A DNA stretch of 64,000 nt, taken from contig JAAXNY010000009.1 of NCBI GenBank assembly GCA_013420905.1, positions 2,604,001 to 2,668,000 on the forward strand, given 5' to 3'. This stretch comes from Collybia mongolica (lineage: Eukaryota > Basidiomycota > Agaricomycetes > Agaricales > Clitocybaceae). Below are positions 1 to 11,130 of this stretch, in pieces (the first letter of the stretch is position 1; the number at the start of each line of letters is the position of its first letter). Both the position numbers and the translations under genes were made by a program. The notes under the pieces are model-generated. The model saw only the letters and a program-made list of their open reading frames with translations, did no database searches and was not told the origin of the DNA.

Positions 1-420
1 GTGACTTTGTGAATTTCGGGTATGAACCTGCACCTCGCGTTAGATTCGTGATCCAATGATGATAACCGTCCCATGCATACTCTTTCTCGTTTATAGCCTT
101 GTCCTTTCCGAGCTTGCCCCACAGCTGATCAAACGTCGCTTCCGCGGACGTGTGTTCACTGACACGGCAATGCCATGGTGCACCATCCTCTGGTGCCTTG
201 CCCCTGTGATATGTTTTGACGTTCTTGTATGTCTTGCCTTGCGTCCATGTTGACGTTGACTCAATCAAACTTCGTGCGACGGTAAAGATAGTTTCCTCAG
301 GCGGGATCCCTGTAATCGTTGAATGACTTCAACCTCGCTAACAAATGAGAATAGAGTGGGGTGAGACTCACCTGCTGGTTTCAGCGGTGTAATGGTCAAC
401 TTGAAGTCTTCCGACGACAT
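1..420 (-). CDS. DUF3074 (START-like) protein, 5' part only, cut by left window edge
   Basis: Minus-strand gene starting at the ATG complementary to 418-420. Exons: 372-420, 81-309, and a third beginning at 4 that leaves the window. The translation starts MSSEDFKLTITPLKPAG and continues with IPPEETIF, STWTQGKTY and APWHCRVSEHTS. This is the N-terminal half of the fungal DUF3074 domain, a START-like lipid-binding fold of unknown ligand. The downstream neighbour at 949-1855 is a close paralogue with the same first two intron positions and phases, so the pair is a tandem duplication. Compared with that copy, one codon (a second Tyr after GKT) is missing. The function is not known; lipid binding is inferred only from the fold family. 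The rest of the gene lies outside the window, so its integrity cannot be judged. Confidence 0.75.
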
Positions 421-948
421 GGTGGTTGCTGGTGAGAAGTAATCTATTTTGGACAAGTGGTTCGCTCAGGCTTTCAAATCGCTTTCGGGGATGTCGGCTT
501 ACATGCCAATATGCGTATGCATCTGGCCATTGCTACCGAGCCACAGCACGGATTCTTTGCCATGCTGCTACAGACTATCTTCGTCTCATGTGTATAGGTC
601 CTTGGTCAAAATGTGTTTTTGGCGTCATGCTAACCACCACATCGACGACTCTATTGCCTCTCCCTTTCGGGTAATCATAATGCTAACGGATTTTTGTTTC
701 CCTCATTATCGTTGCTTGGTCTGGAGTCGGGTCGGTATCCTCTCAGAACTAGGATTATGTGTCGTCGAGCTTGCATTAATCCTTTCGCCCAGCTGTTTCT
801 GACTGTTGGGGAATAGATATGGTATAGTACGAGGGTTGATCAATTCAAAAAACTGGTACCTGTCATGGGGTACATCAAATAATTAGAACTACTATATGTG
901 TTCCGGGAGGGATGATGATTCTTCGCTGGATGTGAAGTGAATAGAATA
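421..948. other. Spacer between the two DUF3074 copies
   Basis: About 530 bases holding the promoter of the left copy and the 3' flank of the right copy. Short frames on both strands show no recognisable protein. I see no RNA gene or repeat here. Confidence 0.5.
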
Positions 949-1855
949 TTACTTGGGCAGACTAAGGAACCATTTCATGAAGTGTGGAACATCCTGTGAG
1001 GGCAGACTCTAATATCAAATTCTAAGTAATGACCTTGAAGATAGTCGACGTACCTGACATATCTTGCCTGCCATGGTGCTCTCTGTGATGAAGGAAGGGA
1101 TCATACCACCTGGGGTGCCGGAGGTTGCCATCCGCCACTCGGTCTCGCCATTTTCGAGTTCCAAGATGCGCTCCACGCCAACATAGCGGCCTCTTACACC
1201 CTTTTTCTCCAGCATCGTCAGGTCCCTGTCTTCTGATAAATCTATTGGAATGGATACTATTATGCTGAAAAAGAGTAAGTCAAACGCACAAACACAGCAA
1301 GCTACCCACCCGTTTCGAGGAGAAGTTTCTTCCAGATGGGTCACTTGTAGCATTGTGAATACACGAGGGGAAATAGGTCGCTTGAGAGTATAATACGTTG
1401 TCCAGATGGACGTAGTCGGTGAAATATCTTTCACTTTCGTAACTTCGTTAACTTCAGGTATAAACCTTCGACTAGAATTAAGCATATGCCGCTCGACATA
1501 AGTTACGTATTGTATACATACTCTTTCTCGTTGAGGGCCTTGTCTTTTCCGAGCTTGTCCCACAGCTGGTCAAATGTCGCTTCTGTGGACGTATGCTCAC
1601 TGACACGACAGTGCCATGGTGCACCATCCTCTGATGCCTTACTCCTATGGTATGTTTTGACGTTCTTGTAGTATGTTTTGCCTCGTGTCCATGTTGAGGT
1701 TGATGCAATGAGATTTTGTGCGGCTGCAATTATGGTAGCCTCAGGCGGGATCACTGTTATTAGCAATTCCTAATCAGCCTTGCCGTTAATGGGAGCAGAG
1801 AAGACTCACTTGCTGGCTTCAGCGGAGTAATGGACAGTTTGAAGTCTTCCGACAT
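949..1855 (-). CDS. DUF3074 (START-like) domain protein, complete tandem paralogue
   Basis: Five exons on the minus strand: 1810-1855, 1522-1753, 1306-1442, 1054-1256 and 949-993, giving about 220 aa. Order of motifs: MSEDFKLSITPLKPA, STWTRGKTYY, DGAPWHCRVSEHT, NEKDYESERYFTDYV, SIPIDLSEDRDL, then the DUF3074 signature region EWRMATSGTPGGMIPSF and the ending DVPHFMKWFLSLPK. The WRMATS...GG.IP block and terminal DVPxF are hallmarks of the family, and the whole protein is essentially one domain. The family is START-like and thought to bind a hydrophobic ligand; the ligand and pathway are unknown. The third intron is least certain: its donor could be 1305 or 1309, but only 1305 keeps phase. Lies 178 bases downstream of bL27m on the same strand. 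Confidence 0.75.
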
Positions 1856-2033
1856 GGTGGCTGTTAGTAAGGAATTTCCTGCTTTTAATAAATAGTTCAT
1901 TCCAGCTTTCGAGGTGTGCATCAGTTTCAGATTGTGCTAAATTGAGTGTGACCATTGCCACCAAATTACGATAGCGTCTTCTTGCCATTATCGCTGCAAA
2001 CCGTCGAGATGGGGTAAAGCTATCAAAATCACG

Positions 2034-2655
2034 TCAATTTTTAGCCAAAATGTGCCGGAATTTTGGCGTCGTGCTATCCAGGTTTACAAGGCCACAATAA
2101 CGACTGCGTCCGCGAGCTACTTCGTCGCGTGGTAGGACCTCCCCCCGTTCGAGTACAATTCCGACGAATTTTCGCTCTCCCGACAACCACTTCTTTTTGT
2201 AGAACCGAACGACCCCCGGTGCTATTGCATATATCGTGTGGTCCCGGCCCATTTTTACCTAAGATTATGCGTAAGGCACAGGTAATCCATGTTTACAACG
2301 AGATAATTGACTCACATGATCGCCTGGATGGAACGTGGTCCCCCGCTGGCGCACAATTATGTTTCCAGGAATCACGAATTGGTCTTTGAGGGCGTGACGA
2401 CATGCGTTATTGTTACGTTTTGTAGGCCGGTTGGACAAGCACGCACCAGAAAACTTCTTCACACCCAACCGTTTCCCAGGGGAACCACCGTGATTGTGTA
2501 CAGTGCCTCCCGCGCGTTTTGTGGCAGTACGAATTGAGCCGAGGCCTGGTCAAAGCGGTTAACTGTGACTAGACGCGAAATAACAAGGCGAAAACAATAC
2601 CTAGCACTGAGAAAGGATTTCTCGCCAAGTCTCGGCAACGGGAGAAGAAAGCCAT
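2034..2655 (-). CDS. MRPL27: Mitochondrial large-subunit ribosomal protein bL27m
   Basis: Four exons on the minus strand: 2601-2655, 2447-2545, 2316-2383 and 2034-2258, giving 148 aa. After a short basic, Arg-containing presequence-like N-terminus ([18 protein letters not shown]) comes the bL27 core: [28 protein letters not shown], then [20 protein letters not shown] and [20 protein letters not shown]. Bacterial L27 has the same GGSxxNxxxSxGxRLGxK and [20 protein letters not shown] order. It sits near the peptidyl-transferase centre of the mitoribosome. The C-terminal extension of roughly 50 residues is normal for fungal mitochondrial forms. The start ATG is the only one that splices in frame onto the conserved core. 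Its promoter region is shared with the divergent SKP1 gene. The symbol follows general mitoribosome usage. Confidence 0.92.
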
Positions 2656-2872
2656 TAGGATGAACAAGAAGTGATACGGAGTCAAAACTTGTGTTCAATA
2701 AAAGTTTGTGACTTGTTGCCTGTTTGGATGAAGGGCATGCACGGGAAATGTCGGCGATAGCCGAAGGTCTTATTGAAATAACAAAGCCAATCTCCTCCCT
2801 AACTTCAGTTTTCTCAACGCCACCCCTCATCCTTGCAAACACATTTTATCTTTGTCCCATACTTAAATCATA
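2656..2872. promoter_or_regulatory. Bidirectional intergenic promoter, bL27m / SKP1
   Basis: Only 217 bases separate the start codons of two divergent housekeeping genes, so both promoters and 5' UTRs must lie here. No clear TATA box is visible. The assignment is positional. Confidence 0.5.
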
Positions 2873-3644
2873 ATGGTTCTCCTCGTCACCTCCGATAATG
2901 AACAATTCACCACCGAGAAGGAAGTTGTCGAGCGCAGTGTGCTTATCAAAAACATGCTTGAGGGTTCGTAACAACTATAATTATTTAAACCTTCATGAAA
3001 GGCTCAGGAATTCTCGTGGTTAGACGTCGGCGAGTCAGATCAACCGATTCCTCTCCCCAATGTCTCGTCGAGTGTGTTGAAGAAGGTGCGCAGTCCGCCG
3101 AGCGGTTTTGTAAGACTATCACTGATCACCAATTTCATCAAGGTCTTGGAGTACTGCGAGCACCATCGTGGCGAGCCCTTACCTACGAACGACTCGGAAG
3201 CGAGTCAGGACGAGACACGCAAACGCACTACGGATATCAGCGAGTGGGACCAAAAGTTCATCACTGTCGATCAGGAAATGCTCTTTGAAATCATCCTCGC
3301 CGCCAACTACCTGGATATCAAATCACTACTGCATGTCCTTTCGTATACAAACCTAAGAGGTATTTCTGACGTCGGTTTTATGCAGGGATGTGGGATGTAA
3401 GACTGTAGCAAACATGATCAAGGGGAAGACGCCCGAGGAGATCCGCAAGCTGTTCAACATTGTTAATGATTTCACGCCAGAGGAGGAAGTGAGTACTAGT
3501 AAACATATATTGGTTTCCGTTGCTAACCTCTGTCGTGTCGCAGGCACAAATCAAGAAGGAAAATGTACGAAGACCCTTTTTCCCTTTGTTATATCTGAAA
3601 TTAATTCGTCTCACTCTCAACAGGAATGGGCAGAGGATCGATGA
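2873..3644 (+). CDS. SKP1: SKP1, adaptor of SCF ubiquitin ligases
   Basis: Six exons: 2873-2963, 3024-3085, 3143-3330, 3386-3488, 3544-3564 and 3624-3644, giving 161 aa, the usual SKP1 length. Starts [20 protein letters not shown], with [62 protein letters not shown] and terminal NEWAEDR. The N-terminal half is the BTB/POZ fold that binds cullin 1; the C-terminal helices bind F-box proteins. It links F-box receptors to Cul1/Rbx1. The intron between exons 3 and 4 begins with GC rather than GT (3331-3332): only that donor restores [12 protein letters not shown], which is invariant in the family. The last two coding exons are just 21 bases each. Diverges from bL27m. Confidence 0.95.
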
Positions 3645-3952
3645 TTGTTGGTGGACACGTCATTTCATTACTTGCTATCTTTTTTTTTTTCCTTCTCTCC
3701 TGATACATGTACTATTCACGCGCAAGCCCTTTTCAACATCTTACCGAGTCTATTAAATAAGAGCCGCCACCATTGTCTGATAATCGATGAAGTCGGTGAA
3801 ATGTTAAGCGGGGGCTGCTGCGCATGTCGGTTACGTAACGATCATGTCGCCGACACATTTGGGAAGCCCCAACTCTTAAACGCGCTAACAGCAATAGGCA
3901 ATTCCAAGAGCCACTTCACATATCACGATAAACTACCGGAAAGGCCGCAACC

Positions 3953-5771
3953 ATGCATACCATTCCCAACCTACCTGGAAACCTTGTCCCTCGAAATACT
4001 GAGCAGGAATCATGGCTCAAGAGCCTCGTTGCAAGGATGTGTAAATTGGACAATGTTCGGTGAGCAATGTGGAACGGATATGTGGCAAGCCGACCGGTGC
4101 TAACCCCGGCCATACGTTCAAGGTTCCCCGGAAGTCAGCCTGTGAGCTTTGGAATGAAAGATCTCGAGAGGTTGGAGAACCAAGAGTATGTCCGTCATGT
4201 CGTTTTACCTTTATCAGATATGCTAACACCGAGCAGCTATTGGGTATGCGAGAAATCAGACGGAATCCGGGTCCTATTTTTGGTCAATACGGACCTTGCG
4301 ACCAACGAACAGTCACTTTACATTGTACGTTTACCATGCACATCCATACAATCCAGTGAATCGATCACACTTTGCCTTCCCGTTAGATCGATCGTCACAA
4401 TACCTATCGAGAACTAACTGGAATATTCTTTCCTCACCATGAAAACCCCATAATGCCGCTTCGGAATACACTTATCGATGGGGAGCTCGTCGTCGACGTC
4501 GATCCACGTACGAAGCAGGTTCGTCCCGATTTGGTTCCCGGAATTTTCGTATTCAGCGTTTGATTAGGAAACCCTCCGATTATTGACATTTGACTGCCTT
4601 GTTGTTGATGACCAGAACGTTATGTCGAAGCCCTTGGACAAGCGATACGGAGTACGTCACCGCCCCTTTACATAAAATTCCGCTTTGCTGAGCTATCATA
4701 ATAGAGACTTACCGAATGGTTTTACAAACCATATCAGAAAATGTTGCGAGATCATCCTCGAATGGCGGACAGTCAGCCTTTTGAGTACGTTTGATTTTCA
4801 TTTCCGCTTGCAACCGTAAAGTAATATTTGAGTCTAGGATTAAGGTGAAAGAAATCAGCATGTCTTACCATGTCGAAAAAGTCTTTGCCGTCGACATACC
4901 TGCATTACATCATGACAACGATGGTCTCATTTATACTTGCGTCAGCACCCCCTACACTCCAGGAACTGATAAATCCATGTGAGCCTTGCCCTGACCTTCC
5001 ACGCAGTTTAATTAATGTTATGAAAGATTGAAGTGGAAACCACCTTCGGAAAACTCTATTGACTTCAAGCTAGTTCTGCGTTTTCCTCCGTCGCCTTCAC
5101 AGCCTAATAAGCCAGACTTCCACGCCAAGCCAATATTTCTATTGCATGTATGGTGTGGAGATGATCGAGGAGTCGCGAAATATGAGTTGTATGATGAGAT
5201 GTATGTTGATGATGACGAATGGGAAAAGTGAGCGTCCCCTTGTCACCCAAACTCTTGTCTCACAATGAGCAAAGGTTGCCCTTCTGTCTTGATATCAGGC
5301 TGACCCCATTTTTCGCAGACTAAAACTATCGCGAGAACAGATCGATGATCGAATCGTTGAAGTTCACTGGGACGCCGCTGTCTCGCATTGGCGTATGATG
5401 AGATTCAGAGACGACAAACCCAACGGGAATCACCGAAATGTCGTGGAGAACATAATCCAGAGTATTGCTGATGGTGTTGAGAAGGAAGCTGTAAGCACGA
5501 CGACATTTATATGCGGAAACCCGCTCTAACCGTGGTCTCATTCTCCCAGCTTTTAGCTCGCTCAAACGCAATCCGGGCCGCGTGGAAAGCTCGTCAATCC
5601 CCTGTGCAAGGTGGCCAGCGGCCTCCGCCGCCTGCGATGCGCGCGCCCCCGCCTCCGCTGGCACCCAAACCGCATCCTCCGGTCCAGGCAGATCTACGAT
5701 ACGGTCCCTTGGCTACATCCCCCTGGAGTAAAGTGGGGGGACCCGCGGTTGTGGCAGGAATGAAGCGCTGA
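3953..5771 (+). CDS. CEG1: mRNA capping enzyme guanylyltransferase subunit
   Basis: Ten exons: 3953-4059, 4123-4185, 4237-4324, 4387-4518, 4568-4651, 4705-4784, 4838-4978, 5027-5227, 5319-5490 and 5550-5771, giving 429 aa. The nucleotidyltransferase motifs are present in order: motif I YWVCEKSDGIRVL (the KxDG lysine forms the GMP adduct), motif III LIDGELVVDVD, motif IV NDGLIYTCVSTPY and motif V ILKWKPP, followed by an OB-fold-like region (FLLHVWCGDDRG, DRIVEVHWD). It transfers GMP to the diphosphate 5' end of nascent RNA polymerase II transcripts in the nucleus, working with a separate triphosphatase. The C-terminal 70 residues are Pro-rich and probably disordered. Every intron keeps phase, and the start ATG at 3953 opens the only frame reaching motif I. 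Confidence 0.93.
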
Positions 5772-6765
5772 TCTCGGTATCATCGGGAACCTTGGCTATC
5801 TCTGATTATTGCCCACCAAGTGCCACACCGTTCGAGCCCTGTCCGCGATGGACGTCAGGTCGCGTTGTCTTGGTTCCATCTGATTGCTTTTTTGTCCCTT
5901 TCCTCGCGCGCGCGCGGGTTTGGGGCCGGCGTTGTGCTCTCGCCTCTGCGCAATTTGCGTTCGTGATATGTATAGGACCCTACTTCGGGAGAGCGGGGCC
6001 CCGGCCGGATGGTTGGCGGATATAGGTGGAAATTGGTATTTCAATCAGATTTCAAACGGGGGGGGGATGATGGTGACACAGTATATTCGATGGCAGCCTA
6101 CAGGACCGCGTACATTGTATTCTGCCCGGACCAGCGGGCCTTTCTTTGTTCGTAATAGCGGCGCGAAAACACAGCAATTTCGTAACGTGGTCGTGAACCG
6201 AGAGCAATGTTTCAAATAGAAAATGGTAGCGAGAAGTAGGTAAAAAGGGATGCATGTCTAGTCGTTACAGTGATGGAGTGTACTTTGTTTGTTCAGTTGG
6301 AAAGCGAGGTATGTAAATGGAATAAGCGATAATAAAAAAAACAAATCGTAAATGGCGTCGGCTGTCCTTGATAGGGATGGATAGCGGGTGAGACGATGGG
6401 ACCAACCAAAACCTGGTATTGCCGAGGTGGAATGGTCCCGTGAAGCGAAATCAGACCCATATAACAAAGAAATAGGCAAGATATAAGTCGTGAACGTAAA
6501 ATTCGTGTCGTGCAACGATTCGAGGAATGCTATAAACAAGAATGAAAAATAAATGAGACTTGTCGTCGTCGTGAAGTATGATGAGGAACATGTGGATGAG
6601 TGTTGATAAACAGAATATGTGGGCGTGGAATGGGGTGATTGATAGCGCAGCGGAGATGATGGAGCAAGGAGCAAGAAACCGATGATGGGTAGCATGCATG
6701 GGGGACTTTTGAGAGTAGGAGCCTGAGGTCGCTACGGTTTTACAAACGCGTCACTCGTGTTCGAG
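5772..6765. other. Convergent 3' intergenic region, no gene seen
   Basis: Nearly 1 kb between the 3' ends of the capping enzyme and the minus-strand gene at 6766-7540. It contains a GC-rich patch near 5905-5935, a G run near 6058-6066 and a low-complexity minus-strand frame at 6258-6695 with no protein-like composition. Most likely two long 3' UTRs and a spacer. Confidence 0.45.
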
Positions 6766-7540
6766 TTAGTTGAAAAGAAGGGGCGACGTGGAAGACAAGG
6801 GCGAGACAGTGAAGTCTGCGTATGGACTAGGTTTAGGCAACATGTCGCCGAAGGAGTGTGCCCGAAGAGATAAGAATGGAGCCGATGCTGCCCGACACCC
6901 ACCTCTGCGGCGAGGGACAGTGGACATAGGGACTTCGAGGAACCCCAAGTCGGCGTCTGAGATGCTCAGGCGTAAGCCTTCGAAAGAGGGCTCTTCCGCC
7001 TCAGGAGTAGATTCCAAGGATGAAGAGGACGACGACTGGCGACTATGGTGCCGACGAGTTGGCGTGTGAGGGGTGATTGATAGTGCTGCAAATTCATCGG
7101 TAAAGAGGGGGCGGAAAGCCTAGTTCAAGATAAGAACTTTTTTCTCAAGGACGATAGCCGCCTACGCCACATACCTCTAGTGAGCCTTGTACGAGCGGGG
7201 CGGGGGGCGTCGCGGGGCGTTCAACACCCATATCGGCAGTGGAACCCCCAACACTGCGCAAAAGGTGTTCCACAGCCAGACCCCTGCCACGGAGATGGTC
7301 GAGGTTCTGGTTGCGGTTGTGATCCTCCGACTCCTGATCAGCGTCGCTATCACGCTGGCCGTCAGCAACTCTCCACCACTCGATGTCAGCTAAGACCCTT
7401 CTACTGTTCGTCTCTGAGCCTGAGGAGCGCCTGTGACCGTTGCCACGAGACCCCGTGGCGCTGTTAACAGCGCTCGACAGTGAGGGATAAGGTGACGACC
7501 TGACAGAGGGCGAAGACATGGTACGACGAAGAGAAGGCAT
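6766..7540 (-). CDS. Ser/Arg-rich protein of unknown function, probably conserved in basidiomycetes
   Basis: Two exons on the minus strand, 7175-7540 and 6766-7119, giving about 239 aa. The N-terminus is Ser/Arg rich (MPSLRRTMSSPSVRSSPYP), followed by the block SRRVLADIEWWRVADGQ, then an acidic polar stretch. Exon 2 opens AFRPLFTDEFAALSIT, passes a Ser run with TPTRRHH, and ends with SFEGLRLSISDADLGFLEV and SPYADFTVSPLSSTSP. I recognise no catalytic domain. The RRVLADIEWWRV block and the patterned C-terminus look conserved rather than random, and the splice keeps phase 0. Composition suggests a largely disordered, phosphorylatable regulator, which is inference. The start was chosen as the ATG directly preceding the Arg/Ser block; an upstream in-frame ATG at 7630 is possible. 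Confidence 0.6.
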
Positions 7541-10500
7541 TGTAGAACTGAAGAGGAGATGGTGGACAGAGCAGCTGCCTAGCGCAGTGCTGAAAGAGAT
7601 GAAGGAAGAGGAGGGAAGGGGAGGACACAAGGGTGCCGATGAGAAACTCGCATTTTCGTTTATATAATTTTTTTTTTTCGCGAGATGTGATTATCGTGAA
7701 GAGCAAGATGGGCTGGCGCGCATTTCGTACATCATCTATCAACCGTCAGGCACGTCTATTTCCTCACCTCTCCATTTCATTCAGCATTCTCCAGCTGTCA
7801 GTCCGTAGCAATCCTCATTGGAAGCCTGCTTAGCTTCGCGACGTCTTGTTCATTGCTATTCCACTCCCTAGCTTCAAACAAAATAACATTCAGAGTTAGA
7901 ATGAGTGTTCGGGTCCAGTTGCAGGGTCACCCCGTTTTGGCGTAGACAAGCCACAAAGACCCCTCTGCCTCCGGGAAGAGACTCGACTTCGATGACAACC
8001 TTGATCTACATGTAGCATCTGAGCACCATGTTAAACGCTCACGTATGTTTTAACGGCATACCCATCCCTCCGATTTTCTGCCACCGCTCTCACGCAATCA
8101 TCAAAAACCCCACACTATTCCAAATTCTATCAGCCTTGTATGTAATTATAAGCCTCTCATACAGTGCTTATCCCTACATAACCTTAAGCAAGTTACCTGC
8201 CAGGAGCTGTCCGGCTAGGGGGGCCGCCCGTAGTCTTGATTCTGATCACACCCGTACTATCTTGGGCTAGAGGATGCTTTTTAAACCCATCCTTCAATGG
8301 ATGCTTGGCACTTATTACAAGTGTCATCGCCGCCCCAAGCCTTCTAGGTTCATTTGCAACCCCAATTACACATCCTTCTAATACCACAGACTTTATTACT
8401 CTGACGAATAGGATGACGCTCACAATTCACATCCTCATGGTCTGGTGACGCTAATTTCATGCGGCTCGCAATGATCGTAGAATGCGCAGCGCCGATTTAG
8501 ACAAGAGAAAGATGCCCCAATCGTGTTGCCATACAGGTTTGACCCCATGGTATAACCACGGATCACCTACCGACGGTTACGGCCGAGGGGTAGTTGGGCG
8601 TAAATACGTCCCTCCATCGAGTTTTACACTCAAGCATTGGTCAAAACCGCGTCAGGTGGTGCGCAAGAGGGTTTTCCAACACCAGACGACGAAAAAACGC
8701 GTAAGAACGCGTCGATATTGGTGGACGCGACGCGTTTTTGTAGCCTCGTGGGCCTCGGTTTCTTGTTCCTGCCATGCCATCGATCTGTGATCCCGTACAA
8801 TCTCACCTCATTGGTCAACTTCGCTTCCACGGCCGACGGGGGAATAGGGTTAACGCCATTGGTTCTCTGCTATTATTATATTTAAATAAGGCGCCGGCGG
8901 GAGGCCGTGGCCCAGTGCTTCAAAGTTGTGAAGGGGTTGAGCATGCCCTTGCATATACTCAACGGCACATCATGTATCTCGCCATCTGCGGAAGAACTCA
9001 GGGGGACGTAAGTACTCAACGAGCTTCGGTCACAAATTGGTATGTAAAGCTAGGTTAATTAATCTCTGATGCGAGGTAACCAGTACTTGGAACGGTGATA
9101 ACTATTTGCTCCACACAGTATAATTGGTAATCAGTGAACAAGGGTGCCAATGGTGAACAAGGAGACTTATCAAGTTACTTTCACCCCAAGTAAACAATGC
9201 CCTGTTGAATACAAGCAGTTGCTATGCATCCTCCCGTCTTAAGACCGGCTCACCACAATACCTGTCAATCAACAAAAGTTTGAAATTCGTTGTGAGATGT
9301 GGATTTTTGCGGATGTGGAGTACGATCGAACGCACCCCAATCCACCGGCCTCCTGAATATCAATAAAATGTCCCTGGAAACCACTACCGGACACTTTTTA
9401 CCGCGAGAACAAGGGATTTAGCCGCGGCCCTTGAACATCATAATTGTGGAAGAGCCCACAAGAATTAGGTCAGGCATCTTGCTTCGAAGACCGACGCTCG
9501 TAGCCGAGGCATTGACATCATGGGACCGAAATTACACCTGAGGCAGGTGGAGCTTGCTTCCTGTTTCTACTGTCTCGAATCGTAATTTGATAGTGGGGAA
9601 TCTGAGCAAGATCCAAAAGAGGAGTCGATTCACCTCCCGCCGCAGGTATCATGAACTGGGATGCACAACCTCGTGTGCGGCGACTGTCGACAAGAACATA
9701 TCGCGAAGCGACTGATGTCATCACAACCCTACATGTTCAAGCGGCCTCTACAAAATTTTGACAGTTTGGCACCATCAATGTTGGGCCTTCTGCCATATTT
9801 TGACGAGATTGAAAGAGTGCTGACACGCTCGCTCAGGCTTGGGAAAATCGTATTCCGATGTCGCCATGCCCGGTGAAGGCGCGGTACACCTACACCAGAT
9901 ATAACATTCCATGATTTTCAACCACGTGTCAAGTAAATGTTGCGAAGTTCTCTGGAGAAAATTTGATCGTCAGTCTCGTAAGCCTCCCCACGAATGATGT
10001 GCCACCAACAAAGAAGCCCACTGTCGGGTGCGAGGCGGCCGTGGTGGTGCCAGGGAGGGGTGTGATGCCCACACTAAAGAGGAAGCAGAGGACGGATACT
10101 TGATTTGCACATGGCACGAAAGTCCTGAGATGTGCCTTTCAAGATACTGGTAAGTCAGTGATCTTCCGTGCGAACTGACATCCCCACACATCGTACATCC
10201 AGTGGCTCCACCGAAGAACCATGATCAGGACATAGAAGATTATCGACAGTTCGACAAAAGGCATGTCGCGCCTATGTAAATGGAGGGTGTCAATCAATGG
10301 TAATCGTTGTCCAAGGCCTTGTGAGGTCGTTGTCACTTGATGACATGGCTGACGGCAGGGTGGATGGGCCTCGCGAGTGACCCGGGGAGGTAATGTGAGC
10401 GCCTGCGATGCTTGAACGTTTTATCCTATTCGCTCATCTTGATGTGGCATGCTACGACGACAACGATTGAACTCTGTATGGGTATTCTGCGGCACGGCAA

Positions 10501-11130
10501 AGCTATGTTTGGATGGATCTGTTTAATTATAAGTGAGAACCGGCACCCCTGAAAACTAGAACCAAAGATTCCACCTACGAATCGGCTTTGACAGAATATC
10601 ACGTTCGGTTCCGGCATAATATAAAGTATCACCAAAGCACACGAGAAGCTACGTATCAGCACCCGTGTCCTCTGAAAGCAACCACTTAAGTAGAATGGAA
10701 GCAGTGCTAGCCAAAGGATATGACGAATTGATCACTTGGGCTGCGGGTCGTCCGTGGGTGCGAATGGGCAAAATCTGGGCTGAGATTGATCCAAGGTGAC
10801 AGTGTCATCAGATAGAAGACATATTATGATAGCTGACATTCCATTGAATTGCAGAAATTCTTGCTAGTCCGCTTGTTAGGCCGTGGTAGGCGAGTGGTGG
10901 CTGGGTGTCGATGTTGCCAGTGGTCGTGGTCAAAACTCTTTTGAAAAAGAGGAGAAGGTCGGGAGTCGGGTTTCGGGATTTGCTTGGTCCGCCGAATCTT
11001 ATCTAATCATTTTACCGCATATTTCGGCACGGCACTTACTGGAGGCAATCCAGAATGTCAGGGAACTGAGCGTGGCTGCCTTGCGGTGGTGGTCCTTTGC
11101 CAGCACAACCATTACTAGATTTTCGTGACA
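7541..11130. other. Gene-poor 3.6-kb region
   Basis: No frame in this stretch combines length, splice signals and recognisable motifs. A minus-strand fragment at 10139-10336 has a hydrophobic stretch (IIFYVLIMVLRWSHWMYDVW) but cannot be extended into a gene. The last few hundred bases should hold the guanine deaminase promoter. No tRNA-like or LTR-like sequence was seen. Confidence 0.45.

Noticed and set aside
5821..5850. GTTCGAGCC resembling a tRNA B box.
   Set aside because: No A box at suitable distance and no cloverleaf can be drawn.
6258..6695. 145-codon minus-strand frame between two convergent genes.
   Set aside because: Low-complexity Ser/Thr/Tyr composition without motifs, lying where two 3' UTRs are expected.
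9929..10336. Minus-strand frames with a hydrophobic stretch (IIFYVLIMVLRWSHWMYDVW) suggesting a membrane protein.
   Set aside because: The neighbouring frames could not be joined by splice signals in phase and no family motif appears; may be a gene relic.
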